A stretch of DNA of 64,000 nt from Peribacillus glennii (GCF_003429105.1 NZ_QVTD01000026.1:16547-80546); one strand, 5' to 3'; counted from the stretch's first letter, positions 45,794 to 55,189 are shown. Numbers and translations: made by a program. The notes: generated from the sequence alone by a model not told the origin.

Positions 45794-47114
45794 TTTCTTC
45801 CACATTATCGTTTTTATTTGTTTGGGCATGAATTTTTTTGAAGCCGGATTTGTGTTGGGCGTATTCGATGATTCGTTTTAGGGATAGTTTTCGGATGTGG
45901 GGTTCGTCGAATTTTTCCGGCTTTGAGTTGGCTTCGATAAACCACATTTTCCCTTGCTTGTCGATACCGATGTCCATCGAGCATTCCGCAAGTGCGGGCC
46001 ACTCATTTTCAAGCACTCCTGCAATCATAAGTACCGTGTTATGGACAGATGCGATCATGCGATCGCTATCAGAATCGGGAAATACGGCTGACAGTACGTT
46101 TTTCGGTTCCCCGATGGAGCCGCCGCGCGGAACATGAGTGGTGATCCCGCCAGCTCCCGCAATCCGGATGCCCATGCCTGTGATCCCCCATTCACCGTGG
46201 CCATCCTTTTGTGCAAGTGCCCGAATGTCAAAAATCCTATCCTGATAAGTTGCCAGGGAGATTCCTTGCTGGATTACATATGGCTCCTTCACCATCCGGA
46301 CGAGGACATAATATAACCCGTATAAAGTTTGAAAAAATTTTTTTATATTCTTTTTCTTCAATTGATATTGAAGGACATAACGGTCATCTTTTCTCTGCAA
46401 TTGATAAATGCCCCGGCCAGCTTTCCCATTCGTTGGTTTCATATATAAAATTGGGTGCTTGCCAGCCATATTCACTAAGTTCTCTCTCGAAAAAGGAACG
46501 GTCTCCGGAAGGAAAGCCGAAACTTTGCGCTCTTTTTGCAATATATGATACATATGGGACTTCTCAAAGAAGCGGGGATTATATAGAGTAGTAGTTTCCG
46601 AAGCTGAAAGCTTTTCCAGTGCAGATATCACGTGCGGCCTGTTCTCCGCAGCCCTGTTAGGAATACGGTTGTAGATGATATGGGGAATCGGCAATGATTC
46701 CTTGACCCATATTTTTCTGCCATGATCAAATATCGATCCGACTGCTGTTTCCAATTCCCAATTGATGTCCTCTACTGTGATGACATAGGCAAGTGCACCC
46801 TGCTTTCGGCCTGTCTCGAGAATATCAGTAAAATTAGTTCTGTTTCCAAGGAAGGAATCCTCTCCCGCAACAGTAAGAATGCCGATGAACGGGCCAATTT
46901 CATATGAACCCGACAGCTTGCGAATTTGAATTTGTGTCCGAAATGCGGTTTCGGACGGCTCCTTATCCGTCACCACTACGGTTTTCTTCCATTTTCCTAT
47001 TTTAATAGTCAATTCTTTCCTATCAATCTCGTTCTTCCAAGCACCCTCACGAGGCAAGTGAAGGCTCCAGATTCCATCCAAAGGTTGAATTGCCAGCGTT
47101 CCATGATAAATCAT
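45789..47114 (-). CDS. yheD: YheC/YheD-family ATP-grasp protein (spore-coat associated), copy 1
   Basis: 441 residues. Family landmarks: GPFIGIL, the INWELETAVG turn, YNRIPNR, and ATP-grasp motifs LYMKPTNGKAGRGIY, FDIRALAQKDGHGEW, MDIGIDKQGKMWFIEANSKP. YheC/YheD are made in the mother cell and associate with the spore coat; the reaction is unknown. ATG 47114 overlaps the TGA of the upstream yheC (ATGA), so the two are coupled. Last gene of a three-gene set. Confidence 0.9.
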   Translation of the reverse strand: MIYHGTLAIQPLDGIWSLHLPREGAWKNEIDRKELTIKIGKWKKTVVVTDKEPSETAFRTQIQIRKLSGSYEIGPFIGILTVAGEDSFLGNRTNFTDILETGRKQGALAYVITVEDINWELETAVGSIFDHGRKIWVKESLPIPHIIYNRIPNRAAENRPHVISALEKLSASETTTLYNPRFFEKSHMYHILQKERKVSAFLPETVPFSRENLVNMAGKHPILYMKPTNGKAGRGIYQLQRKDDRYVLQYQLKKKNIKKFFQTLYGLYYVLVRMVKEPYVIQQGISLATYQDRIFDIRALAQKDGHGEWGITGMGIRIAGAGGITTHVPRGGSIGEPKNVLSAVFPDSDSDRMIASVHNTVLMIAGVLENEWPALAECSMDIGIDKQGKMWFIEANSKPEKFDEPHIRKLSLKRIIEYAQHKSGFKKIHAQTNKNDNVEET

Positions 47115-48217
47115 GGCACTTGCCCATCCGCTTTTTGTTTTTTTTCCAAAAGGTAGTGGGCATATTTGATGGGAGATGATAAGGCGGTTTTGTACTTGGT
47201 ACCGTTTTCAATTCTTTTGAAGGAATTTCTCCCTGGCCTTGAGTTCACTTCGATGATCCACACTTTCCCTTTCCTGTCCACACCGATATCAAGGCCCAGC
47301 TCAACCATCCGGCCATGCTTGCTTTCAATGTAAGAAGGTAACTTTTCGCCAATCGCGCTTATTTGCCGCTCGATTTCCATCCTTTGTTCCTCGTTAAACA
47401 TACTTTCCAAAAAAGGAGCAACAGTGGTTGCACGCCCGCCCCCGCACAGGTTCGAGGTTAGCCCGCTCGTTGTCCCTGAACGCAACGCTCTCCCCGTCTC
47501 CACCCATTCTCCTTTGCTATCCTTTTGAACAAGCACGCGAATATCAAAGGGAGAACCCTCCGGAGATGACAGGTCAAGATACGGCTGCACAAGCCTTTTT
47601 ACTCTTGGTAAATTGCCGATCCATTTCAATAGTGCTTCTTTATTTTCGAACCGTTTCCGGAAGATATTATTTTTCAGGTCCCTGCCTTCTGCCTGATGAG
47701 TAGTTTGATTTGAGGTGATTTTCATGACACCCTTGCCGCTGGTGCTCTGTATTGGTTTAATAACAACCTCCCCATGTACTTGAAGCATTTCCTTTATTAC
47801 GTTCATAGAGGTGACCTGCTTGGTGGGAGGCAAAAATGAAGCCAAAACCTCATCCTGAACAAGAGATTTGTACGTGGTGATTTTGTTTCGCAGAAAATGA
47901 TTTAGAAACGTGACATTGGCCTGCGCTTTAAGCCACTTAAGCTGTGTCCGATACTTCCTGCGGCCCCAAAGGCAATCATAAACAATCGATGGGAGGGGAA
48001 ACTTTTTCAATTCCCATGACCCTTGCTGCGGAAGGTACCTATAGCCGGTTACCGTTTTTTTTTGTATGTCCACACCTTCAGGAAGAAATACATAGACAGG
48101 CAATCCGGTTTTCATGCCTTCTTTTGATAAAAATCTATAGAATGCTTCCCTGGAAAAAGGCGGATTTGATTGTTTCGGCGTCGCCAGTATCCCCAGGTAG
48201 CCCAATGATTTCTCCAT
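47111..48217 (-). CDS. yheC: YheC/YheD-family ATP-grasp protein, copy 2
   Basis: 368 residues, shorter at the N-terminus than its neighbours. Motifs: GYLGILATP, VYDCLWGRRKYRT, ATP-binding VVIKPIQSTSGKGVMKI, FDIRVLVQKDSKGEW, and GLDIGVDRKGKVWIIEVNSRPGR split around the metal site. Overlaps the downstream copy by 4 nt and follows the upstream copy by 35 nt, so all three form one operon. ATG 48217 follows GTAAGGAAA. Confidence 0.9.
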   Translation of the reverse strand: MEKSLGYLGILATPKQSNPPFSREAFYRFLSKEGMKTGLPVYVFLPEGVDIQKKTVTGYRYLPQQGSWELKKFPLPSIVYDCLWGRRKYRTQLKWLKAQANVTFLNHFLRNKITTYKSLVQDEVLASFLPPTKQVTSMNVIKEMLQVHGEVVIKPIQSTSGKGVMKITSNQTTHQAEGRDLKNNIFRKRFENKEALLKWIGNLPRVKRLVQPYLDLSSPEGSPFDIRVLVQKDSKGEWVETGRALRSGTTSGLTSNLCGGGRATTVAPFLESMFNEEQRMEIERQISAIGEKLPSYIESKHGRMVELGLDIGVDRKGKVWIIEVNSRPGRNSFKRIENGTKYKTALSSPIKYAHYLLEKKQKADGQVP

Positions 48218-48252
48218 TTTCCTTACATCCTCCTAACACTCCAGCGGTGGCC

Positions 48253-49647
48253 TCAAGTTTTTGATGGCTTTTTCCTGGTTTGCTGCCGGAAGCCGCTTTG
48301 GTAAAAGCAGAAATCTATCAATCGTTTCACTGATGGACGCGTACCTTTAACCTGGTTGCCAACAGAGTGTCCAGCCTTGGAGGGCTTTGAATTGATTTCC
48401 AGCACCCACACCCTTCCCGTTCGGTCTACTGCAAAATCAATGCCAAGCTCCGCATAATTGCCTGCAGCTCCATTTTCAAATAGTTCGGCAAATTTCAGGG
48501 CTTTGTTTTTCATGACACTTACAATGCGATCAACCGGCAGCCAGGGCGCATCGGAGGATTCAAGAGCCGCCCGCAGGCCCAATATAGTCCCTCCAGTCGA
48601 AACATTGGACACTATGCTTTGTTCAGGCCCCCTCCTGCCTACGATTGAAGTAATGGTCCACTTCCCATACATGTTTTTTTGTACCAGGGCCCGAAAATCT
48701 ATGATGCTTCCATTATGTTTAATAAGCTCGATACCCTGTTGAATAACATATGTCCTACTTCCGATACGTGCATGGAGCATTCGTCCAAGCTGGATGATAG
48801 ACTCATACTTCTTCGTAATGGTTTCGCCATTTTTTTGGAATTGGCAAATATAGCTGTTACCGTAGCGCTTGATCCGCATAATTCCTTTTCCAAGGCTACC
48901 TCCCGTAGGCTTTACATATAATTCTGGATACCTGCCAGCCATTTCGTAAAGGGAATCCGGTCCTTTATAAAGCCGGGTGTACGGAAAAAAAACCGTTTCA
49001 TTTTGCATGTTTTTCAATTGCTGGACAATCTCCCATTTATCCAGGAATTTGTCATTATAAAAGAAGACCCCTCGTTGTTTTAATAGATTTATTTTCATCT
49101 GGGTTGCTACTTTTGATTCCTGCCTTCGTGAGCTAATCCGGTTATGGACACAATATGGAGTCGGAAAAACGCTTTGGCTCCATTTTTGGTTATTATAAAT
49201 CCAGCCCTCTATATTGTCGGATTCTTCATTAATCTGCTCAAGGGTAAAAAAAACGGCCCGCCCGCCCCTGCTTCTGCTCTTCTCGGCAACCTCTTTACAG
49301 AAATCAGTCATTTCCCCAAAGATTTGCTCACTTGTCTTGGAAAGAGAGGACATGAGGATTCCTACAAGCGGCCCAATAATCAACCGCCGCGCCCTGCCGT
49401 CATAGTGGAACCCGAACACTTCCCCATCAGCAGCCAGGGCAAGAAACTGTGCAGCCGATTCTTTTACCATAAACGACTTCCCGGGCTTGAAATCAAGCGT
49501 TATTTTCTTCAGTCCATAGCAAAGTTCAATAGGCTGGTAATTGTTAATCATGTGTTTGTTTACGAGCTGTTGTGGAAGGATCAGACCGCCCTCCGCTGGA
49601 AATTCATGATCAGGCAATATTTGAATTTCGGTGTAATTACGAAGAGA
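48253..49647 (-). CDS. YheC/YheD-family ATP-grasp protein, copy 3
   Basis: About 464 residues. Same family: GPLVGILMSS, YVKPTGGSLGKGIMRI, FRALVQKNMYGKW, GIDFAVDRTGRVWVLEINSKP. Start GTG 49647 lies 6 nt after GAAAGGAGG; the ORF extension to 49671 includes that ribosome site. First gene of the three-gene set, so the promoter should lie in 49650-49900. Three tandem members are more than the yheC-yheD pair known in B. subtilis. Confidence 0.88.
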   Translation of the reverse strand, partial: SLRNYTEIQILPDHEFPAEGGLILPQQLVNKHMINNYQPIELCYGLKKITLDFKPGKSFMVKESAAQFLALAADGEVFGFHYDGRARRLIIGPLVGILMSSLSKTSEQIFGEMTDFCKEVAEKSRSRGGRAVFFTLEQINEESDNIEGWIYNNQKWSQSVFPTPYCVHNRISSRRQESKVATQMKINLLKQRGVFFYNDKFLDKWEIVQQLKNMQNETVFFPYTRLYKGPDSLYEMAGRYPELYVKPTGGSLGKGIMRIKRYGNSYICQFQKNGETITKKYESIIQLGRMLHARIGSRTYVIQQGIELIKHNGSIIDFRALVQKNMYGKWTITSIVGRRGPEQSIVSNVSTGGTILGLRAALESSDAPWLPVDRIVSVMKNKALKFAELFENGAAGNYAELGIDFAVDRTGRVWVLEINSKPSKAGHSVGNQVKGTRPSVKRLIDFCFYQSGFRQQTRKKPSKT

Positions 49648-50461
49648 CACTGTATGCCTCCTTTCTATCACGCCCGTTATCCTTATATCCTATGGAAAGC
49701 CGTTCGGGTCTGTATAGGCATAACTCTCGGTTTGGGGAAAAAGTACAGGTATGGCGCCTTGATATATATACAATTTCTTATGCTGGCCATCGACGGGGAA
49801 CAAATTGAACAAGCGTGCATCAAAGCTGAAAATCCACAAATCTTTTACATTCTTTTAACTTGGCGGCAGGAAAAGGTTTAGACGGCTTTCATAAAATGAA
49901 GTAAAGCGAACTCTATTGGCTGGGGATAAAGGTGAATAATACGGTTGCGCCTACAGGATATGAAGGATTGGTTACGGGTGGGTGGTTTAGCTGAGGTGTT
50001 AGCAATATATCAGCAATATTGTTAAATCAATAAAATCCATGTGATAAGAACAAAATTCAGTTTATATCAAGAATTGACGTTTTTTCATTAGTTCCAGCTT
50101 ATAAGCAATTTCTGACTTATATCAAAGAATTCCCGATTATTTCAGCTTGGTCCAGCTTTCAATTTTTTAATGCGGCGCCATATTACGTTTCGTCACCAGG
50201 CTTGTATATGCAGCCATTTTTTGAACTGGACCTTGAATTTTTGTAATCAAAATACGTTTTACGGTTAATTTTGTTTTTGCCGCACAATTCCAGCGTTTAT
50301 TACCAATTTTCAGCATTTGTCCCCGTTGGATGGATGGGCAAGCTTCTGCTTTTTTAAAATATCATTGTTGAGATCTAAAAATAAATGAACCCGTGCCAAA
50401 CATATTTGAATCATATAACAAATAAATTATAGTATTGAAACCTGATAAAAGGGGGTGACCC
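49648..50461. other. Divergent intergenic region of about 800 bases, no gene seen
   Basis: Between the minus-strand YheC/D operon and the plus-strand DUF2935 gene. From about 50040 to 50330 the sequence is AT-rich with loosely repeated CAGCTT/TTTCAGC-like words. Short frames exist (for example GTG at about 49933) but are 20 codons or less. Spore-type promoters are expected but not assigned. Confidence 0.4.
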
Positions 50462-51361
50462 ATGCGAAATCAACCAGTGCCTGGTCACGTAAGCACAGAC
50501 CAGTTTAATCAAATGCTGATTCCTCCCGAGTCATTTGCTGCAAAACCTGAATCAATGACCGAACAATTATTTATTGAACGTTCGCTAACTGAAAATAGAT
50601 TTTGGCTAAGGATTATGAAAGAACACGCATTATTCCTTGGCGAAGGATTTAATCGAAAAGACACACAGCTAATCCAGCAAACAGATCGTTTTTTTCTGTA
50701 CTTTGAACAGCAGGAAAAGCGGGCATATCAAGTACCTGCCAATGTCACTTTAGTCAGAAGACTTAACGAAGAAAGCATAGAATTGGTGACAGGGTTTCGG
50801 AATTTCAAAAGAAACCTGCTTATACTGATTATCAATTGCAAAATAAGCGGATTCAATTTCCCGTTGCTGGTGGACCATATTGCCAGGGAAGCGGAATACT
50901 TTATGAGAACCCTCAAAAAATTCAATAAAGGCATTTTAGAGCCTATCCAGGATGCCATTATCAATGAGAATGTCTTTTGGTTGAGAATCATGATGGAACA
51001 CTCACGATTTATCGGTTCTCTACTTGATCAGTCAGAAAGAAATCTGGTAAAGACAGCACTTAAGTTTGGAGATGATTTTGAAACCCTTCTGAATCAGGCA
51101 AGAGATGTCGAGTCAATGTTGTACCATAAGCAGCCTACATATCCAATCATCGGGAGATTGAATAAAGACAGTGAAAATGCAACCTCAGAACTCCGAGCTT
51201 TTAAAAAAGCAGGGCTGGACCTGATTAAATCATGCCAAATGCGCAGCGTGATTAATCCGCTTCTGGCCGACCATGTTGTACGTGAAGCTGATCATTTTCT
51301 TTATATGATCCATGTGCTGGAAGAGCGTTTAAATATGAAGAAAATAAGTGAACAGCAATAA
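50462..51361 (+). CDS. DUF2935 protein with two homologous halves
   Basis: 299 residues made of two tandem repeats of a helical, metal-binding-like domain. Each half has FWLRIMxEHxxF (residues about 44 and 176) and HxxREAxxF (about 140 and 274), so paired Glu/His ligands recur. The family is common in spore-formers and has no known function. ATG 50462 follows GGGGGTGACCC. A His-rich YmaF gene follows 24 nt downstream, probably in one operon. Confidence 0.85.
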   Translation: MRNQPVPGHVSTDQFNQMLIPPESFAAKPESMTEQLFIERSLTENRFWLRIMKEHALFLGEGFNRKDTQLIQQTDRFFLYFEQQEKRAYQVPANVTLVRRLNEESIELVTGFRNFKRNLLILIINCKISGFNFPLLVDHIAREAEYFMRTLKKFNKGILEPIQDAIINENVFWLRIMMEHSRFIGSLLDQSERNLVKTALKFGDDFETLLNQARDVESMLYHKQPTYPIIGRLNKDSENATSELRAFKKAGLDLIKSCQMRSVINPLLADHVVREADHFLYMIHVLEERLNMKKISEQQ

Positions 51362-51385
51362 TGCCGGGATAAGGGACTGAATGGG

Positions 51386-51724
51386 ATGAAAAGAGCAGGA
51401 AAAGATGATTTTGTACCGGGATTTGTCCCAAACCATAATCATGGTTCAGTCGACTATACTTCAGTTGATGCTGGTCATGTACACCAGTGTTTGGATGTGA
51501 ATTCTCCGCCAATCCAAACACAGGATGGGGGACATATTCATTATACGGAGGGATATGTAGTTTATGAAGATGGGCACACCCATCATTACAAGGCATATTC
51601 CGGACCCGCTATACCCGTCGGGAACGGTATGCACGTACATCACTACGACTTTTACACCACCGAAAACAATGGACATAGACATCGGGTAAGAGGCGTTGAC
51701 CAGCCTGCCCCGGGAAGTAAATAA
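51386..51724 (+). CDS. ymaF: YmaF-family His-rich protein
   Basis: 112 residues with at least 17 His, most as HxH or HH pairs: NHNHGS, GHVHQ, GHIHY, GHTHHY, HVHHY, GHRHRV. The spacing suggests a multi-site metal-binding beta structure. YmaF-type proteins are of unknown function. It is cotranscribed with the DUF2935 gene, itself rich in His/Glu ligands. ATG 51386 follows a weak GGACTGAATGGG. Confidence 0.85.
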   Translation: MKRAGKDDFVPGFVPNHNHGSVDYTSVDAGHVHQCLDVNSPPIQTQDGGHIHYTEGYVVYEDGHTHHYKAYSGPAIPVGNGMHVHHYDFYTTENNGHRHRVRGVDQPAPGSK

Positions 51725-51770
51725 AGTGCCAGGTGCCATCGGATTGCAGGATGGTGCCTGGCACTTTGTC
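51722..51770. terminator. Bidirectional terminator between ymaF and the NRDE gene
   Basis: AAAGTGCCAGGTGCCAT pairs with ATGGTGCCTGGCACTTT, a 17-bp stem with no mismatch, around CGGATTGCAGG. Confidence 0.88.
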
Positions 51771-52524
51771 ATAGTTTTATGGTGTATTGTTGGTCCTTCA
51801 TGCTTTCATTACTGTAGACTCGTTCCTGGAAAAAAACTTCTTCATCTGTTATCAATAAAACTGTCGAGCTTCTTGTGCCATAACCGTCACTTTGGATGAA
51901 CAGCGGCGAGAGAATTCTTTCCCACTCTAAGGAAACGCCTGTATTGGGAAGAATGTCATCCGGAAACGGGTCCGCGTTTTGAAGAACAGTGAAAAGTCCA
52001 TCAACCAAAAGGTCTTTTTGTTCGATGATTATTTTCGACAGGTCTTCCTTGCCCCGTTTCACCTTTGGCCAGGCGGTATCCAAAACATGATTGCTAACGC
52101 CATAAATCCCTGGCTTTAACCTTCGAAGCTTATTCTCTATATTCGAATAGTAATAAAGCTCCTTAGTGTCCCCCGCCAATAAATTATAGCCAGGATAGAG
52201 GGTGCGGTTCATTTCCAATTTCCGCATATAATCAAGAGGGTTGTGAGAGTTTTTCAAGAAATCCGCCACCAGCTCTCCTCGCGTACGCTTTCCATCTATT
52301 ATCTCCTTAGGGTTACGATAATTGGTCAACGCTGCGAAACGTCCGTTTTTTGTGACACCCATCCAGGTTCCCATTTTTTCTAAATCCCGGCCTGCGAGGA
52401 TTTGGGGATGATCTTCCCAATAATGCACAGGAGCGGTGGGCCTTTTGTAAAACTCATCCCGATTTGCCGCAACTATAAGCTTGTATGTTGGATGCACCCT
52501 ATAAGCAAATAAAATTAGACACAC
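51769..52524 (-). CDS. TANGO2/NRDE-family protein
   Basis: About 251 residues. The N-terminal CLILFAYRVHPTYKLIVAAN is followed by the NRDE motif (ANRDEFYKRP), which gives the family its name; the Ntn-hydrolase-like fold has a possible N-terminal Cys after Met removal (M-C-L-I-L). Start GTG 52524 gives that MCLIL terminus; the longer GTG 52533 also exists and neither has a strong ribosome site. The family is linked to membrane lipid, heme or acyl-CoA handling in eukaryotes; the bacterial role is unknown. Confidence 0.82.
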   Translation of the reverse strand: MCLILFAYRVHPTYKLIVAANRDEFYKRPTAPVHYWEDHPQILAGRDLEKMGTWMGVTKNGRFAALTNYRNPKEIIDGKRTRGELVADFLKNSHNPLDYMRKLEMNRTLYPGYNLLAGDTKELYYYSNIENKLRRLKPGIYGVSNHVLDTAWPKVKRGKEDLSKIIIEQKDLLVDGLFTVLQNADPFPDDILPNTGVSLEWERILSPLFIQSDGYGTRSSTVLLITDEEVFFQERVYSNESMKDQQYTIKL

Positions 52525-52730
52525 ATTGATCACAGCTTTCTTTAAAGATATCGTGGAACTATTTTATCACGGAACCATAATCCTCCAAAATTCTGGGTAC
52601 TGCTTCCTCAAACCTTCTAGGAAGAAAGGATGGAATTGTTTTTTATCCTTAAAGAACGGACATAAAACCTCAAATGTTTTAGAATTCTCTCAAGTAGGGG
52701 GAACACCGAACTTCATCGAAAGGAGGTGAA

Positions 52731-53747
52731 ATGATGCACTTCCGTCAGTATATCCTAAACAGCTTAATTTTTGGAGCAGTCTTATTTTCACCTCTTGTTG
52801 CACATGCAGAGAAAGCAGATGTTGTAAAGAAGCTGCCTGTACAAGTCGAAAAAGCTGTTGCAGAGACGGTTACACATGCTGAGAAAAAGCAGCAAGAATC
52901 AAAGCTCGTTGCTAACATACAAAAAGTTACACCAGCTAAGAAAGATAAGTTTGCCGCAAAACCCACTAATGTCAAACAAGACAAACTGGTAAAAGCAAAG
53001 AAACCTTTGCCTGACCAGGCAGACCAGTCTGTAAAACATAAAAGACAAGCTGGCGGCACAAAGATTAACCATAACAATAAGCAAACTGTTCCTGCAAGGA
53101 CAGCAAGTAAACCGGAGACTGTTCCTGCAAGGACATTAAGTAAACCGGAGACTGTTCCTGCAAGGACAACAAGTAAACCGGAGAATAAAACTGGACTGGG
53201 CTGGACCGGAAAAAAACCGACTGCTGTCCAAAGTAACCAGACAAGTAAAGGTGCAGCTGTTGAACAGACTATAAAAAGGCCGAAAACCGTACATCCTCCT
53301 AAGTTAGACGTAAGAAAGCCGAAAATCTTACATACAGTTAAAACCGAAGAGAAAAAAGTGTCTGCACCTAACAATGCCGCTGAAATTGTTCATAAAAAAA
53401 CCAACCAAAAGCCGAAACTAAAAATTGCATACCTGAATAAACAGGGTTCAATTGATACCGGATCTGAGCGATCCAAAAGTGAAAGCATGCCGCTCCCTGA
53501 TAAAGGTGATTCAATCGATATGCTTGTGATTGTAACAGCACCAGCAAATGATCATTCGGGCGGGGTTTCAAAGGATCGGCCAAAATTTGGACATAGTACA
53601 GCCAGCGCAAATGATAAATGGTTTGAATGCGAAAATCAATGGATACCGGGAATTGGCCAGTCATTTGTTTCCATATCCAATGTATTTTCCAGCCAATGGA
53701 CGAATGCACCCCCTTTGCAGCCGCCAATCATTGTTCCTTTTTCTTAG
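52731..53747 (+). CDS. Secreted Lys/Thr/Pro-rich protein with TVPART repeats
   Basis: 338 residues. Signal peptide FRQYILNSLIFGAVLFSPLV ending in AHA, then a basic, low-complexity Lys/Gln/Thr/Val body. Residues about 119-151 hold three tandem 11-residue repeats TVPARTxSKPE encoded by 33-bp units (53085-53183). The C-terminus is GQSFVSISNVFSSQWTNAPP-like, with Trp/Pro. No enzyme domain is visible; it is likely an extracellular or wall-associated linker protein. ATG 52731 (or 52734) follows AAAGGAGGTGAA. The next gene, also secreted, starts 53 nt later. Confidence 0.8.
   Translation: MMHFRQYILNSLIFGAVLFSPLVAHAEKADVVKKLPVQVEKAVAETVTHAEKKQQESKLVANIQKVTPAKKDKFAAKPTNVKQDKLVKAKKPLPDQADQSVKHKRQAGGTKINHNNKQTVPARTASKPETVPARTLSKPETVPARTTSKPENKTGLGWTGKKPTAVQSNQTSKGAAVEQTIKRPKTVHPPKLDVRKPKILHTVKTEEKKVSAPNNAAEIVHKKTNQKPKLKIAYLNKQGSIDTGSERSKSESMPLPDKGDSIDMLVIVTAPANDHSGGVSKDRPKFGHSTASANDKWFECENQWIPGIGQSFVSISNVFSSQWTNAPPLQPPIIVPFS
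53085..53183 (+). repeat. Three 33-bp tandem repeats
   Basis: Units at 53085, 53118 and 53151, each starting ACTGTTCCTGCAAGGACA, differ at only two or three bases. They encode TVPART(A/L/T)SKPE. Confidence 0.9.
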
Positions 53748-53800
53748 CATAGTAGATACTTCATTCATAACAACTAAAAAGAAAAAGGAGCAATTTTAAA

Positions 53801-55189
53801 ATGAAAAACAATACACGAAATACAGTTATCAAAACGGCCGCATTAGCAGGAGTTTTATCAGTAGGCGTACTTGCCGGGGGACAGGTCAGTGAAGCTGCAG
53901 GCAATGGAAAAGACGTAAAAGCAGAAGTTAAAGCGAAACAAACAATTTCTCTTAAAGCGACACCAGTTGCGGGCAAAAATTCTAAGGCTGCGGCGCATGC
54001 TTCAAAAACCGCTAAATCCCATGCTGCCAAAAATTCTGCCGTTCACGGAAAAGCAGTAATAAAGCCAGAAAACGTGAAAAAGGTTAAAAAGGTTAAACCT
54101 GCAGCAGAAGTAACAACTGATGACACAGCTGTTTCAAAAACAGAAGAAGCAGTAAACACTGAAACAGTGAAAGTAGATAAATCAGCAGTAAACAAGGCAA
54201 AATCTCAGGCTGCAAACGAAAGTGCAATTGCAAAAAAGAAGGCAGCTGCTAACTCCGCAGTCCGTCTAACCGCAGCTAATGAAGTTACAAAAGAGGCTGC
54301 CAGCGAAGTGGCAAAAGAAACTGCAACAAAAGAAACAGACGCAGTAACTGAATCAGCAACCGAACAAAAAGATGCTTCTGTCACAACAGTTGCTAAAGCG
54401 AAAGAAGATGCTAAATTGGCTGTTGTTAAAGCTAAGGAAGACGCTAAACTTGCTGTCGCTAAAGCGAAAGAAGACGCTAAATTAGCTGTTGCTAAAGCTA
54501 AGGAAGATGCTAAACTTGCCGTCTCCAAAGCGAGAGAAGAAGTGAAACTTGCTGATTCTAAAGCAGCGAAGGAAGATGCTAAACTTGCTGTTGCTAAAGC
54601 TAAAGAAGATGCTAAACTGGCTGTCGCTGAAGCGAAAGCAGACGCTAAATTAGCTGTTGCTAAAGCTAGAAAAGAAGCTAAATTGGCTGTCGCTAAAGCT
54701 AGAGAAGAAGCTAAATTGGCTGTTGTTAAAGCTAAAAAAGATGCTAAATCTACTGCTGCTAAAACTGAATCAGAAGCTGAATCTGCTGCTAAAACTGAAG
54801 AAGAAGCTGAATCTGCTGTTGCTAAAGCAAAAGAAGACGCTAAATTAGCTGTTGCTAAAGCAAAAGAAGACGCTAAACTGGCTGTTGCTAAAGCAAAGGA
54901 AGACGCTAAACTGGCTGGACCTGAAGAAAAAGAAGCTGCCAAGGCTGCAGTTGCTAAAGCAAAGGTAGATGCTAAACTGGCTGTTGCTAAAGCAAAGGAA
55001 GATGCTAAACTGGCTGTCGCTAAAGCTAAAGAAGAAGCTGAACTGGCTGTTGCTAAAGCAAAGGAAGATGCTAAACCGGCTGTCGCTAAAGCTAAAGAAG
55101 AAGCTGAACTGGCTTTAACTGAAGCAAAGGAAGAAACTGCTGTTGTGGAAGCTGCTGAAAATAACGTAAGTGTTTCTGTTAGCTTATAA
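53801..55189 (+). CDS. Secreted Ala/Lys-rich 11-residue repeat protein
   Basis: 462 residues. Signal peptide (VIKTAALAGVLSVGVLAGGQ, cleavage after SEA), a Lys/Ala/Val-rich N-terminal part, and from about residue 197 to 448 an array of 11-residue units VAKAKEDAKLA. The period of 11 with hydrophobic residues at fixed places predicts a long right-handed (hendecad) helix or LEA-like rod. Asp/Glu/Lys are the charged positions. There is no enzyme domain. ATG 53801 follows AAAAGGAGC, 53 nt after the TVPART-repeat gene; the pair may be one surface or stress system. The C-terminus is not an LPXTG signal. Confidence 0.85.
   Translation: MKNNTRNTVIKTAALAGVLSVGVLAGGQVSEAAGNGKDVKAEVKAKQTISLKATPVAGKNSKAAAHASKTAKSHAAKNSAVHGKAVIKPENVKKVKKVKPAAEVTTDDTAVSKTEEAVNTETVKVDKSAVNKAKSQAANESAIAKKKAAANSAVRLTAANEVTKEAASEVAKETATKETDAVTESATEQKDASVTTVAKAKEDAKLAVVKAKEDAKLAVAKAKEDAKLAVAKAKEDAKLAVSKAREEVKLADSKAAKEDAKLAVAKAKEDAKLAVAEAKADAKLAVAKARKEAKLAVAKAREEAKLAVVKAKKDAKSTAAKTESEAESAAKTEEEAESAVAKAKEDAKLAVAKAKEDAKLAVAKAKEDAKLAGPEEKEAAKAAVAKAKVDAKLAVAKAKEDAKLAVAKAKEEAELAVAKAKEDAKPAVAKAKEEAELALTEAKEETAVVEAAENNVSVSVSL
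54390..55125 (+). repeat. Array of 33-bp in-frame repeats (GCTAAAGCGAAAGAAGATGC-like)
   Basis: Roughly twenty units of 33 bp encode VAKAKEDAKLA variants. Several neighbours (for example near 54840-54910 and 54980-55070) are identical over more than one unit, so copy number can change by slippage or recombination. Confidence 0.9.

Noticed and set aside
49144..49881. Plus-strand ORF of 245 codons
   Set aside because: It overlaps the third YheC/YheD gene on the other strand and lacks a ribosome site or domain; a shadow.
49933..49995. Twenty-codon frame starting GTG after AAAGG
   Set aside because: Very short, no conserved features and poor spacing to the ribosome site.
54205..54942. Minus-strand ORF of 245 codons, Ala/Leu/Ser-rich
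   Set aside because: Antisense of the 11-residue repeat gene; its length comes from the 33-bp periodicity. No ribosome site.
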